In this document: positions 32,579 through 45,239 of the stretch, piece after piece
Layout: each line of letters opens with the position of its first letter
Numbering within the stretch: the first letter of the stretch is position 1
The notes under the pieces: generated by a model
The model's input: the letters and a program-made list of their open reading frames with translations, nothing else
What the model was told of the DNA's origin: nothing
Databases searched by the model: none
NCBI GenBank assembly: GCA_034509755.1
Contig: CM067556.1
Location: 13,043,501-13,107,500, forward strand
Direction of reading: 5' to 3'
Origin: Anisodus tanguticus
Taxonomy: Eukaryota; Streptophyta; Magnoliopsida; Solanales; Solanaceae
DNA: 64,000 nucleotides
Made by a program: the position numbers and the translations under genes

Positions 32579-34340
32579 CCCCCTCAGTCGGAGCGGGAGG
32601 AGGCCGGATGCTAAGACTGGATCTGAAGTCGAGGAATAGCTGTCTAGGAAGGCCCTTGGTGAATATATCTGCATACTGATATGAAGAAGGCACATACAAT
32701 ACCCTGACATGACCGAGAGCAACTTTCTCACGAACAAAGTGGATGTTCATCTCAATGTGTTTGGTTCGCTGATGTTGAACCGGATTATGAGACAGATATA
32801 TGGCGGATATATTATCACAATAAACCAAAGTCACCTTACGTAATGGACACTGAAGCTCTAAAAAAGGTTTCGGAGCCAACATATCTCATCAACAACATTA
32901 GCAACGCCTCTGTATTCTGCTTCTACACTCGAACGGGATAATCTGGGTTGCCTCTTGGCCGACCAAGAAATAAGATTATCTCCTAAGAACACACAGTAGC
33001 CTGAGGTGGAGCGTCGCGTGTCGGAAAACTTGCCCAATCAGCATCCGTATATGACAACAACTTGTTCGGTGCGGAGGGGTATAGATGCAACTCATAATCA
33101 AGTGTGCCCTTAACATATCGAATGATACGTTTGAGGGCAGTAAAGTGAGGCTCCCTAAGTGCATGAATAAATAAGCATACATGCTGAACAACATAAGCAA
33201 TATCAGGCCTGGTGAAAGTGAGGTACTGTAATGCACATGCAAGACTCATGTAAAGAGTGGGATCTGACACTAGATCACCATCCAAATCATTAAGCTTTGA
33301 TCTAGAGTCAACTGGAGTAGTCATGATCTTGCAATTCACCATTTTAGCCCTGTATACAATCTCATATGCATACTTACGCTGACAAAGAAACATAGTATCT
33401 GCAGACCGAGTCACAAAAATCTCCAAAAATAGCTCAACTTCCCCAAGTCAGTCATAACAAATTCTGTTTTGAGCAGCGTAATGATCTCATTTTTTAACAA
33501 ATCAGAGGAGACAATGAGTACAATATCATCAACATACAATAATAAATACGCAATGCTACTATTCCTGTGAAAAATAAATAGAGAATTATCACACTTGTTG
33601 CACACAAACCCAATCTGCATGACATACTGTGCAAAGCGATCATACCATGCTGTAGGGGCCTGTTTCAAGCCATAGAGTGAATTACGGAGATGACATACAT
33701 GCTGAGGGGCTGCTGGATGGACAAAATCAGACGGTTAATGCATATAAACCGTTTCTTTCAAATCCCCATGTAGAAACACATTTTTCACATCAAGTTGAAG
33801 AATAGGCCAGTTCCTGCCCATGGCTATACTCAGAACTGTGCGAATAGTAGCTGGTTTAACAACCGAACTGAATGTCTCACCACAATTAATACCCTCCTGT
33901 TGATTTGTGCCATTAGCCACAAGTCTCGCTTTATACCTTTCTAGATCACCACTGTCTCTATACTTGTGATGAAAAAGCCACATGCATCAGATCACATTCA
34001 CTCCCTCCGGACGAGGAATCAAATCCCAAGTGTGCTAATTTGTTAAAGCATTAAACTCCTCACACATGACCGCATTCCAATTTGGGTCAAGTTTGACTAT
34101 ATTTGGGCTTTTGGGAATTGGGGATATGGTTTGTGTAGCTAGGTTAAATTGAACTTTGGGTTTGAAAATTCTGTGTTGGGCATGGGTTTCCATATGGTGC
34201 GAGGGTGCTAGGGTACTGTCAGTATTTGGTGGTGGTTGCTATTTCTGGGAGCCGACGGACGGACTAGGTGGTTGCTGTTTCTAGAAGCTAATCGACGGAA
34301 TGGGTGGGGAGTGAGAATCGGTGACGGCGACGGGGTGGGG
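32571..34340 (-). pseudogene. Copia polyprotein, 3' half (RT and RNase H), broken
   Basis: Minus-strand pieces in order: the linker before RT (NWNAVMCEEFNALT, about 34090), RT start with ERYKARLVANGTNQQEG and LQLDVKNVFLHGDLKETVYM (33735-33983), KQAPTAWYDRFAQYVMQIGF and LLLYVDDIVLI (33411-33668), the connection with FTRPDIAYVVQHV and YVKGTLDYEL (32983-33426), then RNase H with VYCDNISAIYLSHNP and the end YADIFTKGLPRQ to a stop near 32571. Stops and frame changes separate the pieces. Everything upstream (gag, protease, integrase) is missing beyond about 34340. Same family as the 51951 element. Confidence 0.85.
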
Positions 34341-34729
34341 TGTCGGGTGTGGGATTTTTGGATATGACAGTGGTAGATCAGAGAAAGGCGGGGGAGACTA
34401 CTTTCTTCATTCCATTCCGACTCCCCTTATGCCTTTTGAAAAATTCTCTCCAGAGCGATATATGATGCCCTTGAATTATTATTCACAAATGAATTGGGCA
34501 TATTCTAGTAGGGAAATTTGTTTCATTCCTTCCCCTTCTAAATTCTAAACAAAAAAAAACGGATTGTTGGCCTCTTGAAAAGAGAGAGCTGGCGGGAATC
34601 CATTTTAAAAAAAAAATGATAGACCCCTTTGTATAGGTTGGAGCTACCTTATTATTAGAGAAAGGTATTCTATCTTAAAGTTCCTTGAACCTGGAGAGCT
34701 TGCATTCAGGGAAGTTGTTTAAGCAAATG
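34341..34729. other. Unassigned DNA between two truncated copia elements
   Basis: Contains a 75-codon open frame (34321-34548) with no recognisable features and A-rich tracts. I cannot assign it to either neighbour. Confidence 0.35.
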
Positions 34730-36053
34730 TGATTGTTTGGTTTTATTTCTCTTTGCCTCTCCTCCTCCACCAAAATTGCAAAAGCTTGTTCCATGGATTG
34801 ATAAGGGATTTATCATGAGTATACTGTCTCTTATCACTGTGTAAACTTCATTCAATCCATAAGAAACTGGATCAACAGCCTATCTTGTTCTGCCTTGTAT
34901 ATTAGCTCTTTACCTCCACAATTACATTAACAATTACATTGGTATCTTTCTATCAAATTACTTATTTCTTCTCAAAGCTTCTTCATACGAGTGTAATAAC
35001 CTGTGATATCTAGTGTTTTCTTGATTTAGATAACTTATCTCCTTCTGTATTTGGTATACTTTTGCTCAATTAGTTTGATCATATCTATCTTCTAGTTCTC
35101 TCTAAAGTTCAACATAATCAACTGCATATTCTAAGCTATCTGCTATTTCTTTTGTAAGGGAATTGAGAATCCAAGACGTGACCATATGATCACATCTTTT
35201 CCACTGTCGCAACTTAGGCGAAACATATCCGGCTTCTTACATTCTCCAGTAATAAAGTCAATTTTATTCTTTACTGATAGTGACCTCAGGGAACTTCGCT
35301 TCCATGAGCGATGTCCCACTCCATCAAAAGGAGTTGGTACTAACACATCACCAACATTATATGAAGGATGTGTGTAAAGAGGGCTACTTACATCGATTGT
35401 ATTGATTACATTTTTTGTACCGACTGGTGTTTCACCTGTCTCTCCAATTAGATCATCATTCATCGTATCAGTTAGGGTTATCAGATTTTTCTAGTGAATT
35501 GATGAGGGGATTGAGATCGCGAACCTTCGACTCAAAATATAAAGAACAAGATCACTGATTGTGACCTAACTGTGAACTGATTCAACCTCGAATGCGAGAA
35601 TTATCTACCTCGCTCTGATACCATATAAAAAACATTAGGGATCAAACTCAGTAATTGAGCTTAGCTTCCATGAAGAGCTCAGATATTGCTTCAATAATGG
35701 AAGATAATTGCAGGAAAATGAAAAGAAGAGAAGCAAATCAATTTCATATTTTGGGAGAATGAAACTCAACTTCATTCATCTTTGAATTAGAGTATATATA
35801 CACACTACACCGACTAAGTAAATGAAAATATCTAATGACAACTAAGTAGCCTAACTAACGTTGCTAACTAAGCTAGTCACTAACCACTACTTGACAGCTA
35901 AACTAACTCTAACTAATTCCTAGCAAATTGTGCTGACTCAGCACTTTACAAGTAGTACAAATATAATACAAATACAGATAGATATTGTATCTAAATAATA
36001 CTTGTTCAAGTGGTGATATAGACTATAAGGAAAGTGTTTACAATTGTCTAACA
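34730..36053 (-). mobile_element. 5' part of a second copia element (LTR, primer site, gag)
   Basis: On the minus strand: an LTR (36053-35624, 430 bp, opening TGTTAGACAATTGTAAACAC), the primer-binding site TGGTATCAGAGC (35623-35612), then a copia gag. The gag frame at 35463 starts MNDDLIGETGE and shows SSPLYTHPSYNVGDVLVPTP, GVGHRSWKRSSLRSLSVKNK and DFITGECKKPD. It then continues with stops through ADSLEYAVDYVEL, a NCGGKELIYKAEQDR segment and a SMEQAFAILVEEERQRE segment near 34730. No protease, integrase or RT follows, so it is a truncated 5' fragment of a copia family different from its neighbour. Confidence 0.75.
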
Positions 36054-36057
36054 GATA

Positions 36058-36488
36058 CTCCTTCCGTCTAAAAATACTTGTCACTTTACACGTTTTGAAA
36101 GCCAAGTTACTTAAACTTTGACAAGCGTTTTAAGACATACTTCTTCACCATATTATTATAAGAAGAATTGCAACTTATACTACTTTTCGTGTTGTTTTTG
36201 AATATCTAAATTAATTATTAAAATGTTAAATTAATTTAATTTAATTAGCAAATACTTATCACGTTACACCTTTCGAGAGTCAGTTTACTTAAACTTTGAC
36301 AAACGTCTTAAAATGTACTTTTTCACCTAATTGTTATAAGAATTTCAACTTATAGTATTTTTCGTGTTGTTTTTAAAATTTAAATTTAATTTTTAAAATA
36401 TTAAATTTATTTAATCTAATTTAACTTAAAATTTGATCAAATTGACTCTCGAATATGAAAAACGACAACTATTATGGGGTGGAGGGAG
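36058..36488. mobile_element. Stowaway-like MITE with internal duplication
   Basis: Starts CTCCTTCCGTCTAAAAATAC after TA and ends GGGTGGAGGGAG before TA. Two related internal halves are present: CTTGTCACTTTACACGTTTT at 36078 and CTTATCACGTTACACCTTTC at 36254, each followed by ACTTAAACTTTGACAA. It abuts the end of the copia LTR at 36053. Confidence 0.7.
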
Positions 36489-36490
36489 TA

Positions 36491-37331
36491 ATATAGAGTA
36501 AAAGTCGGAATGTTTGAAAATGAAAATAAATTATGTTTATAAGTAGTAGAAGTCAATTTTCTCTTTACGGTGAAGAATGTTTTCATATACAAAATTAAAG
36601 TAGGCTTATATATGAGTAATTTCTATATTTAAAAATGACTAAGCAAATCTAATTTTACAAATACATATAGCAGAAAATACAGGTCCACCGAATATTTAAT
36701 TGGCGGGAAAACAGCGGAATCTTATCAATTAACGTTACATTGCAATTAAACATAATTGTCACAATTATTTAGGACTAAAAATAATTTACGCTGTCTTTTC
36801 TTTTGACTTTTTTTGTGCAAAGGAAAAGTTGACCCGTACTTTTTATATAAAGGCATTGACTAATATGCCAAGTAAATAGGCCATAAAAGTTGATATCATA
36901 GCTCACCCTTGTTCATTTAATTATCTATAGATAAACTTGGTAGGCCAATTTTTTTTTAGAAATATCTTTATGAATATGTTAGTGTGAAAAGAGAAGTGTG
37001 AGATGTAATCAACTACTCTTGATTTTAATCAAACTTGAAAATGATCCGTCAACGGTTTTGCCTTTCATCTTGACTATATATAACTAAGGCTGATCAGTGG
37101 ATCGGATCGGCTTGGTCCTAACCCGACCCCGCCAATCATTTTCATGATTTAATCTCCTAGTTGGAAACATTGAATAGGTGTCATTTTGTTTTTCTTTTAG
37201 GCCGCAATTTCCTTTGCTTTAAACATGTTTTTCCTCAAGTGATGTACTGTCATCAGATTCAAAACCATGTATAAAAAAGTCAAATGTAAGAAAATCTTAG
37301 AAATTCTTAAAGGAGTTTAATTAATTGTATA
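36491..37331. other. Intergenic DNA, no gene
   Basis: AT-rich. A short GC-rich patch at about 37098-37134 (GGATCGGATCGGCTTGGTCC) resembles the end of a GC-rich hAT-like repeat, but too little is present to call an element. Confidence 0.35.
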
Positions 37332-37971
37332 CTCCCTCCGGAATGATTTATAAGCAAATATAGGCTAATTTTTTTGGAATGAAATATAAGCAAAAGTCAT
37401 TTCTTATGATTAAAATAGCCTTTTTTATTTTCAACAACTTATTTATTTCTCTCTTGAAACAAGGTGATTTTTAATTTCCAATGATCCTAATCTACTCCAA
37501 CTTAATTCAACATTTGTTTTTAAGTCCATTGGGTACTAATCTTAATTAATGCACTTCAAGTGGTTCTCAGCAACTTTTGTTTTACTTTTACGATGGATAT
37601 ATGAAAAGGCTCCTTCAATTTTGTTTTCCTTTATAACAATAGAATTATTAACCAGAGGGAATACTCCAATTTTTCCTAAAAATATCTCGTTACCTTCATC
37701 ATCAAATATAGGTTTAGCCACTGCAACTAAAAACATGACCTTACCTATGAAATTTTTATTTTTGCACGTATGATATGGATCTTCCTCATCTGCAAGAAGG
37801 TAATAATTTTTGGATTTTTAGGACATGTAGAACCATTTTTCATCGATGTGCACAACATTGTACATTGACTTGAACTTTGGACAATGAGCAATGCTATTTT
37901 TCTCAAGCATAGACAAGCAAAATCTCAGACGTGCTTTCATTTTATACATTGACTTGAACTTCCGGAGGGAG
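37332..37971 (-). mobile_element. Mariner-like element with Stowaway ends and a transposase remnant
   Basis: Ends CTCCCTCCGGAATGATTTAT (37332) and, inverted, CTCCCTCCGGAAGTTCAAGT (37971) are flanked by TA on both sides. On the minus strand the interior encodes part of a plant mariner-like transposase: VVHIDEKWFYM (the first catalytic Asp is the D of HIDE), a stop, then NYYLLADEEDPYHTCKNKNF, IGKVMFLVAVAKPIFDDEGN, EIFLGKIGVFPLV, ending at a stop near 37542. The N-terminal DNA-binding region and the second and third catalytic acids are absent. It is a 640 bp deletion derivative that joins Stowaway-type ends to transposase coding sequence. Confidence 0.8.
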
Positions 37972-38625
37972 TACACTATTAGTGTAACTTTCTTACATTA
38001 TTAAATTATCTCAAAAAGATCCATGAGTAACCTTTTATTAAAAAGTTATTTTTAATCTTGTACATAGCTACAACATGTATATACTATATAATCTCTTTAT
38101 ATCATGGATGGGTATTAATTAGTTAAAACTATGTGGAGAAAAAGAGACGAGGGAGACGCAAGCAAAGACAGAAACGCTCTTTCGAAGTCTTTTTTTTTAC
38201 TACGTAATTCAAACAGAAAATAAGAACTTTTTCTTTGGACGGTCGAAATAAACCAAGAAGAAAACAATGAGAATGTGACTCTTTCGCTATGGTCGGTCCA
38301 TGGTCAAAACAATAGTTCATCCTTTTTACTCCTACACTAATTAACATTTTGACACGTTTACTCTTTTAATTATTAGTCACGTAAATCATTGGAGTTACAT
38401 TTGTAACTAAGCTAGAGGGTCAATACATATCTTCTTTACGTAATGACTTACATTGCTCTTTCAACTCTATTTGACATTAACGTTCATTCATTCATGTGTT
38501 TTAGTCTTAGAGGCTCCATAGCGACTAAAAAAAGTTTTCTTTGTATAACATAAATTGTGTTAAAACAATTATTCTCTAAATCCTAAGTCGAGATATATAC
38601 CTGTTGAGATGATATGAAATACTCC

Positions 38626-38858
38626 CTCTTTAAATTTAAGTAACACATTTTTTTAACCTGTTAAAAATGTTATTTTTTATATTTAGCATAACTCTTTAAC
38701 CTTAATATTCCAACATTGCATATTTAAAACCATAAGATTCAACGACATTAATACATTATACACATCTTTAATATAAAATCACAAAATTTAATATATATAT
38801 ATATTTTTTTTTTTTTTGTATCCAATCAATGAAAGACACGTAAAATGAAGGAAGAGTG
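38626..38858. mobile_element. Possible MITE
   Basis: CTCCCTCTTTAAATTTAAGT follows TA at the left and GAAGGAAGAGTG lies at the right, with an AT-rich core holding a TA run and a T run near 38790-38818. Ends are imperfect. Confidence 0.35.
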
Positions 38859-40173
38859 TAATGAATAAAGGTTTGTAGGACTTACATGTCAAAAATGGTG
38901 GGATCTTATCTTGTAAACAAAGGGATGAACTATGAAGATGACCCTAAGAAAATAATGTATCTTCGAATCGTACGAGAAGGAAAATCGAGACAACTAATTT
39001 ACGTGGAGATTAATTTAAGTGGTATATGGTTTATAGATGCTCTCCGTTACTTTACATATAGTTGACTATGTGGTCTTAGACAGTGTGTTCCACGCATGAA
39101 TTTTGATGTCATATTTGATAGCTTATAACCCTTTCTTGTATAAGATCTCTCTATTTTCCTTACGTTAGAAGCGTGTGACCATCTCATTCAAAGCTTAAAT
39201 TGTTAGAGAGAACATAATTTAATTATTTTAATTATATTTATATAATGCTCCCTCATATATATAAGCTTGATTCTTTTTTTATATATAAGCCAAGCCACCT
39301 GAATATTTTTTTTTAAAAATGGATGGTAGTGAGACTCAAACTCAACACCTTGCCTGTTCTGATAACATGTTGAATTATGTGATCATCTCATTAAAAACAT
39401 AAAACTTATCAGAAAACACACTTATTGATTTAATTATATCTTTAATACTTTAAAACCGTTTTACTGAATATGTAACTTTGAATAATAAGGAAAATAAAAG
39501 AGGCTGTATTTGCTCTTTTATAGGGATTTCTATTTTCTAGCATTTTCAAATTAAAATTAGCTTCCATGTAATTAAGATTTACATCACATAATTGAGTAGT
39601 GCTAATTAAAAAGTTCACAAGAAGAAATTGTGGGAGTACACAAGAAGGGGAAAAAATAATCCTCTTTAACTTACCAAAAAGAAGAAAAAAATGTGAGGTA
39701 ACATTGAATTACTAATGATATAGGGATCAATGCTAGCTGGATCTATCTCGATTAAGCCAGTAATTTTTTGGAGCCCAATCATGATTCATGAGATTCATCT
39801 TCGTCAAGAGCCATTATGGTTTGTTGTCAACTTCTCAATTGTTGGGTTGTCATTTTATCTTTTTAGAAAATTTATTAATTCAATGTGAATTCGAATTGAT
39901 CGAGAAAATTTATCTCTTGACATCTCTTCAACTAGTGCTCACAGACAACTAACGCTTTTCTCTAGAATCATAGAACATGTAATAAGGCAAAGCCTAAATC
40001 TGTGCAACGAATGACAGGAAAAATTTGGCGAAACAAAATATCCTTTACAAAGTATAGTTTTCACATAGGCCAAATTGTTTATGAGAGACGTGTGGGACAA
40101 TAACCAAATTGAAACTTGTGGACCTGATGATCTGGTGAATTAATATTTGAAGAGCACATATTTAAAGTATGTA
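38859..40173. other. Intergenic DNA with unbounded repeat fragments
   Basis: No gene. A diverged repeat pair is visible at about 39178-39260 and 39380-39450 (ACCATCTCATTCAAAGCTTA / ATCATCTCATTAAAAACATA). Confidence 0.35.
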
Positions 40174-41690
40174 TGTCCTAGAGATAATTATTATTAGGGA
40201 CAAAACATACTTGAACATATTCGTATTATTAATAAGATTAATATTTATGGCATTTGCATTTATTGAGTTATTATTTGATTGTTTGTAATTATTCATTAAT
40301 GTGCATTCTTTGAGCTTACGTTGTCATTAATAGAGTGATATATTGATGATAGAGCGTAACTCTCAAAATAGCCTCGACTAATGATCATCGAGAATGTGAT
40401 ATCGATGGTATGTTATAAGTCGACGTGTGGTCTGCATCACATTCTTGGAGAATGTAGCATGGCTCACCTGCAACGAGTAATGGTTACTCGTGATGGACAC
40501 ATGGATACTTTTGGAAAGTATTGGTATACCCCGCTGATAAACTATTTGTTATAAATGTCTGGAGTGTTATCAGCGTGTGGGAGATAAAGATCCTTTGACT
40601 TGAGGTCAATACACACCTTGTTTACAGAGTAATGTACTTTGACTTTGTCCTAAGCTTAAACTCCTTATAGGATATGACGCGGCTTGTGTTGGGTGCATTA
40701 TGATGTAAACTAACGTGGTAGTTGAGCCAAGAATAGGAGTCATTCCCTGATTGGATATTCGAGAGAGCACTCAACTTCTCAGTGATATTAGGTCGACCAA
40801 GTCATTGGCCAATGCAAGAGACATATTTAGAATATGGTCTAGTTGTCGACTAATATAGATGAGATAAAGTGATCAAGCCATTTGGATAGACACATGGCAA
40901 ATCCTAAGCTTGATCGAGTGTGTTGTGAATGAAAAGAAATTTATTATCTCACATAAAGGTTATGTTTGCTAGATTCATGTAAACGTATTTCATATATTGA
41001 GTTCGTCGTACGGCGCAGTCTAGGAGTTCTGTGTGGACCTTAATTGAATTAGTGTCGATATATGAAGGCCTATAGGGTCACACTATGTCGATTGTCTCTT
41101 CGATCTAAGGGTGTATTGAGAAAGTATTAAATATTCGATTTGAAATCGAGATATTTAAATTGATAATAACTATGGGATAATTTCTATTAGATGGAAATTA
41201 TTTAATTAAGTCAAAATTGGATTTTGGATTTATCTAATGTGCTGAACATATATTAACGAAACGGGAACGAAAATGAGTAAGGCGCTGCGGCGCCTGCTAG
41301 GCTGAGCCGTGGCGCCGACCCGGCAGTGGGCCCAGTCAGACTGGCCCACCGCACCTCAATTTTTGGCCAGGCTTAGAGCCCAACCCTAATTCATTTTTGA
41401 CCTAATTGTAATTATAAATACAGCACTAAATCATTGTTATTATACACTAATTCTCATAAGCAAATTCTAGACTTAGAGTCTAAGATAAAACTCTCTCAAA
41501 CCTCTGTCAAGATTTTCTGGCTTTCTTGATAGAGGAATACACCGTAGCAAGGTGCTTGCAATCGAATGGTACATTCGCATGTCCACTCTTTAGTAAAGAT
41601 TCCAGATATTACAACCTGTAAGTATTCTTGTTTTATGTTACAAGTTTTGATTGTCATATAACTATACCAGAAGAAATTATTGGGGTAAGT
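40174..41690 (+). mobile_element. Possible solo LTR or LTR remnant
   Basis: Starts TGTCCTAGAGATAATTATTA. A GC-rich core (about 41279-41360) with GGCGCTGCGGCGCCTGC and GGCCCAGTCAGACTGGCCCA is followed by a TATAAATACAGCAC promoter-like stretch at about 41412 and a leader-like region with CTCTCTCAAACCTCTG, the layout of a large plant LTR with promoter and R region. No primer site, coding region or target duplication was found, so the right end is a guess. Confidence 0.35.
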
Positions 41691-42342
41691 AAATAAAATT
41701 TTGAACTTCCGTATTTTGAACCAAATAAAACCCTAAATATATATATATATATAGACTGTCCTACATGATTATGTGTGTCATAAAGGCAATGTGTACCTTT
41801 TGTACCATCTCATCATTGATTTTCAAAGTTCATTTTTCAGGCAGTCAATAACAGTATGATATATTGATATGGCGTTTTTGATATGGAAGAAAATATATTT
41901 AAAAAATATTTTCTTATTTTTTCATTAATATAGTTGGTTGGCCAAAATATTTCTTTTAGAAAAATTTCTTTAAAAATTATGAAAATGACTTTATTCGTTG
42001 AAATAAGAAAAACAAGTTTAATAAGTAGAAATTCACTCCCTCATCTAACCCTCCACACCTCCACCCACCCCACCTCGCATTACCAGCTTCCACACCCGGC
42101 ACCCACCCTGCTCCTCCGCGCCCCTGCATACAGTTTCCATGGATACCCTCATTCGGTCTAGTGACACCTATATCGATAAAGGCTCTAATCTCTTTAATTT
42201 TGAGGAAGAATCTGAATTTTATTACCATTTTTATTTAAACAAAGTATTTAAGAAATTGCAGCTGTGCTGTGAGCCTGTGCTAAATGAGTTAATCATCTGT
42301 TGTTTATTTAAAGTGTGTTTTGGTGAATTATTTTGAACTAGC
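41691..42342. other. Intergenic DNA with a pyrimidine-rich tract
   Basis: A TA run at 41737-41751 and a C-rich tract at about 42030-42130 (CCTCCACACCTCCACCCACC and CACCCGGCACCCACCCTGCT). Open frames across it are compositional. No gene recognised. Confidence 0.35.
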
Positions 42343-42852
42343 TAGGTATACGGATGACAGGTGGGTATAATTTTGCGGATTCCGCACAGCACCCGTCTCA
42401 ATTGTCCAAATTGGGACGGGTATGGGTATAACTTTGGCAGGTTGTAGGCGGGTATGGGTATAACTTTGGCAGGTAATAGACGGGTATGGATAGGTGGTGG
42501 ATTTGCAGTTATCCCGCCTCATATCCGCCTGCCCCGCTCCGCATCTAACCGCCCTCCCCAAATCCACCCGCCCGCCTTATACCCGCCAAAGCTATACTCA
42601 TACTCGCCTACAACCCACCAAAGTTATACCCATACCCGCCCCAACTGGGTAGTAGGCAGATATTGGCGGATGACTAATATCCACTTGGGTGGTGGATCGG
42701 GTGTGGAGTTAGGAATATACCCGCCTAGGCGGATATGGATGTTGAAAATGTACTCACCACGTGTGGCTGGTAGATGACGGATATAAAATTTTCTGACGGG
42801 TACATGTGGGGGTGGGGGTACCCGCACCCGCCCCACCCAATTGCCATCCCTA
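42343..42852 (+). mobile_element. GC-rich non-autonomous hAT-like element (family A)
   Basis: The right end, read inward, is TAGGGATGGCAATTGGGTGG; the left end is TAGGTATACGGATGACAGGT, alike in part. Both ends are bordered by CTAGCTA-type sequence, a possible target duplication that cannot be phased because it is self-repeating. The body is tandem GGCGGGTATGGGTATAACTT units in both directions and has no transposase. Same family as 9709-10137. Confidence 0.6.
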
Positions 42853-44039
42853 GCTAGCTAGTCTTGTTAAACCTATCAAATCTTATTTAGAAATGCATAT
42901 TTCACAAGACTTTAGAAGTCCAACTTCAAAAAGGGAAGAACATAAGTCCATATAATCATTTAAGTATATTATTTGAAGATGACAGAGCAAATATAATTAA
43001 CATATAGCAACAGTCCATAATATTTCTATGGGGGGAAACAGGAGAATGGGGCTGTCTTTTCAATTCAGAGGGTAAAGTGGTTTTACTTATATTGCAATAT
43101 TAAACACAATTATGTAAGACTTATTTTCCATAAGTGTTTTCCAAGAGCAATGTCTTTTCATTTGATTTTCTTGTGCACTGAGAAAACTATTCATATTTTA
43201 TAGAAAGTTATTGACTAAAATATCAAGAAAATAGAATTACATTCTCGCAAATTCAACAAATCTTTTGTGAGAATATGTCATATTGAATTTCTACTTTTTC
43301 TTTAACTCCAGAGACTTTCATGTCCTTAAAAGGATAATTCAATAGTCAAAAACTCACGATTGGAATTAACTGTAATACATGCTTTAAGTATTGAGGAGTG
43401 TGGGAAATAAAAGACTTTTGAGCAAGTCTGCTTGTAAACCTTTGTCAACTCAGTAGTGAATGAATTTATAGTACAGGGACAAAATTCAAAGCCAAAATAC
43501 AATTTTCTTTTTGAAACTACACTTCGTTTATTCGAAAAAAGTAGATCTAGTTTGACTTACACACGGTTATTAACAGAAAAATATTTGAATATTCTAATAC
43601 TTGGTCATTTTGTGTTTGACTTTTGTGATTTAGCTATGGAAGTTTAATAATTTATGAATGTCAGTGTTGTCTTTTGGTTATGATTGTGTTTGGTGATGTT
43701 AAATATTTGGGTGTATTGAAATATACTGTTGAATGAAGCTGCATCTATAACATCATTCCTTTTAAAATCAGTAAAATTAATGGGGATTTCAATTCTTTCT
43801 TTCAGGAAAAAAATTACTGCCCGCTTGATTAAGCAAACTGCTTCTACTTGATCTAGCTAGCTGTCTTACTCACAAGCTCTATAAATGAAAAGGCAAAGAG
43901 CATTGAAGGAAAACTAATCCTGCTAGCTTAATTAAGGGCAGTAATTAATGAGTTTAAGTTCTGACGGCGTCTAAATTATTTATATTATCATGTCATTTAC
44001 ATGTAATTATTATATGTAAAACCTATTGATGAACAACTG
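42853..44039. other. Intergenic DNA, nothing recognised
   Basis: AT-rich. A TATAAAT at about 43881 followed by a purine-rich leader looks promoter-like, but no coding region follows before the gypsy remnant. Confidence 0.35.
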
Positions 44040-45239
44040 GTTCTGACTCCATACGGTGAATCGGAACAAGGTGATTCTCTCTTGTTTCAGTACCTTAGCC
44101 CGATAAACCATGATTTTCTTTCTACTTGTGACTGGTTCACCGGCGGCCGTTGTTCGGCTAACCTTCGTACTTGGCCGACTAAGGTCGCTCATTATTCGGG
44201 TTGGTTGGACCGAGTGAAGTTGGTCACAGAAGTCGAATGGAGGCGCATGGGTCCTTTTGATGTCGCCGCACTGTCGGAATTTGATTTCCGCTGTAACGCC
44301 GGGCTAGGGTATGTGCGGCGCCTCTATTTTTGTGCTTGGTTTACTTGGATGTGGGAATCCATATCCCATTCTTTAACTTCAGCATTGCTCTCAGCATTCT
44401 TAAGCAAATTTAGAATAAATCCCGCAGATTTGATGGGCCATTATCTTTGACCACTTGGTATGGCGTTTCTTCACTTGAGCAGTGCGACTAACCTTATGAC
44501 ACAGTCGTGTGAAAGAAATGGCTTTCTCTGTATTTTGTGACGGGGCAGCCGGTATGTGGCTGTCATTTAGCTATACATCTCCCGTCGGAGGGAATTAGCT
44601 TATTTTGTGCGACCAGGCAGCCGGTCTGTGGCTGTCGTTTATTCATGCATGCCCCAAATCGAAGGATAGTACTTTTTTAGATACTTGCCATTACATTCCT
44701 GTCCATTTCTTCGTCATGCATGTTTATTAGTCGATATGCATTGCTGGTGATCCGTTGGCTTACTACGAAAGGTCCTTCCCAAATTGGTGACCATTTGCCG
44801 AATTTACGATCTTTCATCCCAATCGACAAAATGGTTTTCCAAACTAAGTCTCATTCGGCAAACCTCTTAGGCTTAACATGTTTGTTGTATGCTTTAGCCA
44901 TTTTACGTTTACCGGCTTTGTCTATTTATATGATTGTCAGTCGATTTTCATCCAACTGACCTAACTCCATTAACATGACCTGCTGATATTCTTCCAAACT
45001 TAGAAAATTTGGTGTGACCATCTGTAATGATATTAACTTCTGAGGACAACACTGCATCTTGGCCATAGATTTAGCCGATAGGATGTCATCCCTGTAGATG
45101 TAGATTAGGAGTTTCTGATTGCCCATTTCATTTAAGGCGGCTCAAATGTTGTTGGCCGCCAGATCTGGTTGTCTGTTGTGGTTCCCCATCTGCGACGCCT
45201 CGGCTATCCTTTACTCAGAACTTAGGGCGGTCAGCTGAT

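Noticed and set aside
39178..39450. Possible LTR pair (CATCTCATTCAAAGC type repeats)
   Set aside because: Similarity is too short and too diverged to bound an element.
43876..43960. Possible start of a host gene (TATAAAT and purine-rich leader)
   Set aside because: No open frame or splice-linked coding sequence follows.
44082..44450. 122-codon + strand frame
   Set aside because: Lies in the tail of the minus-strand gypsy element and shows no family features; likely chance in a GC-richer stretch.
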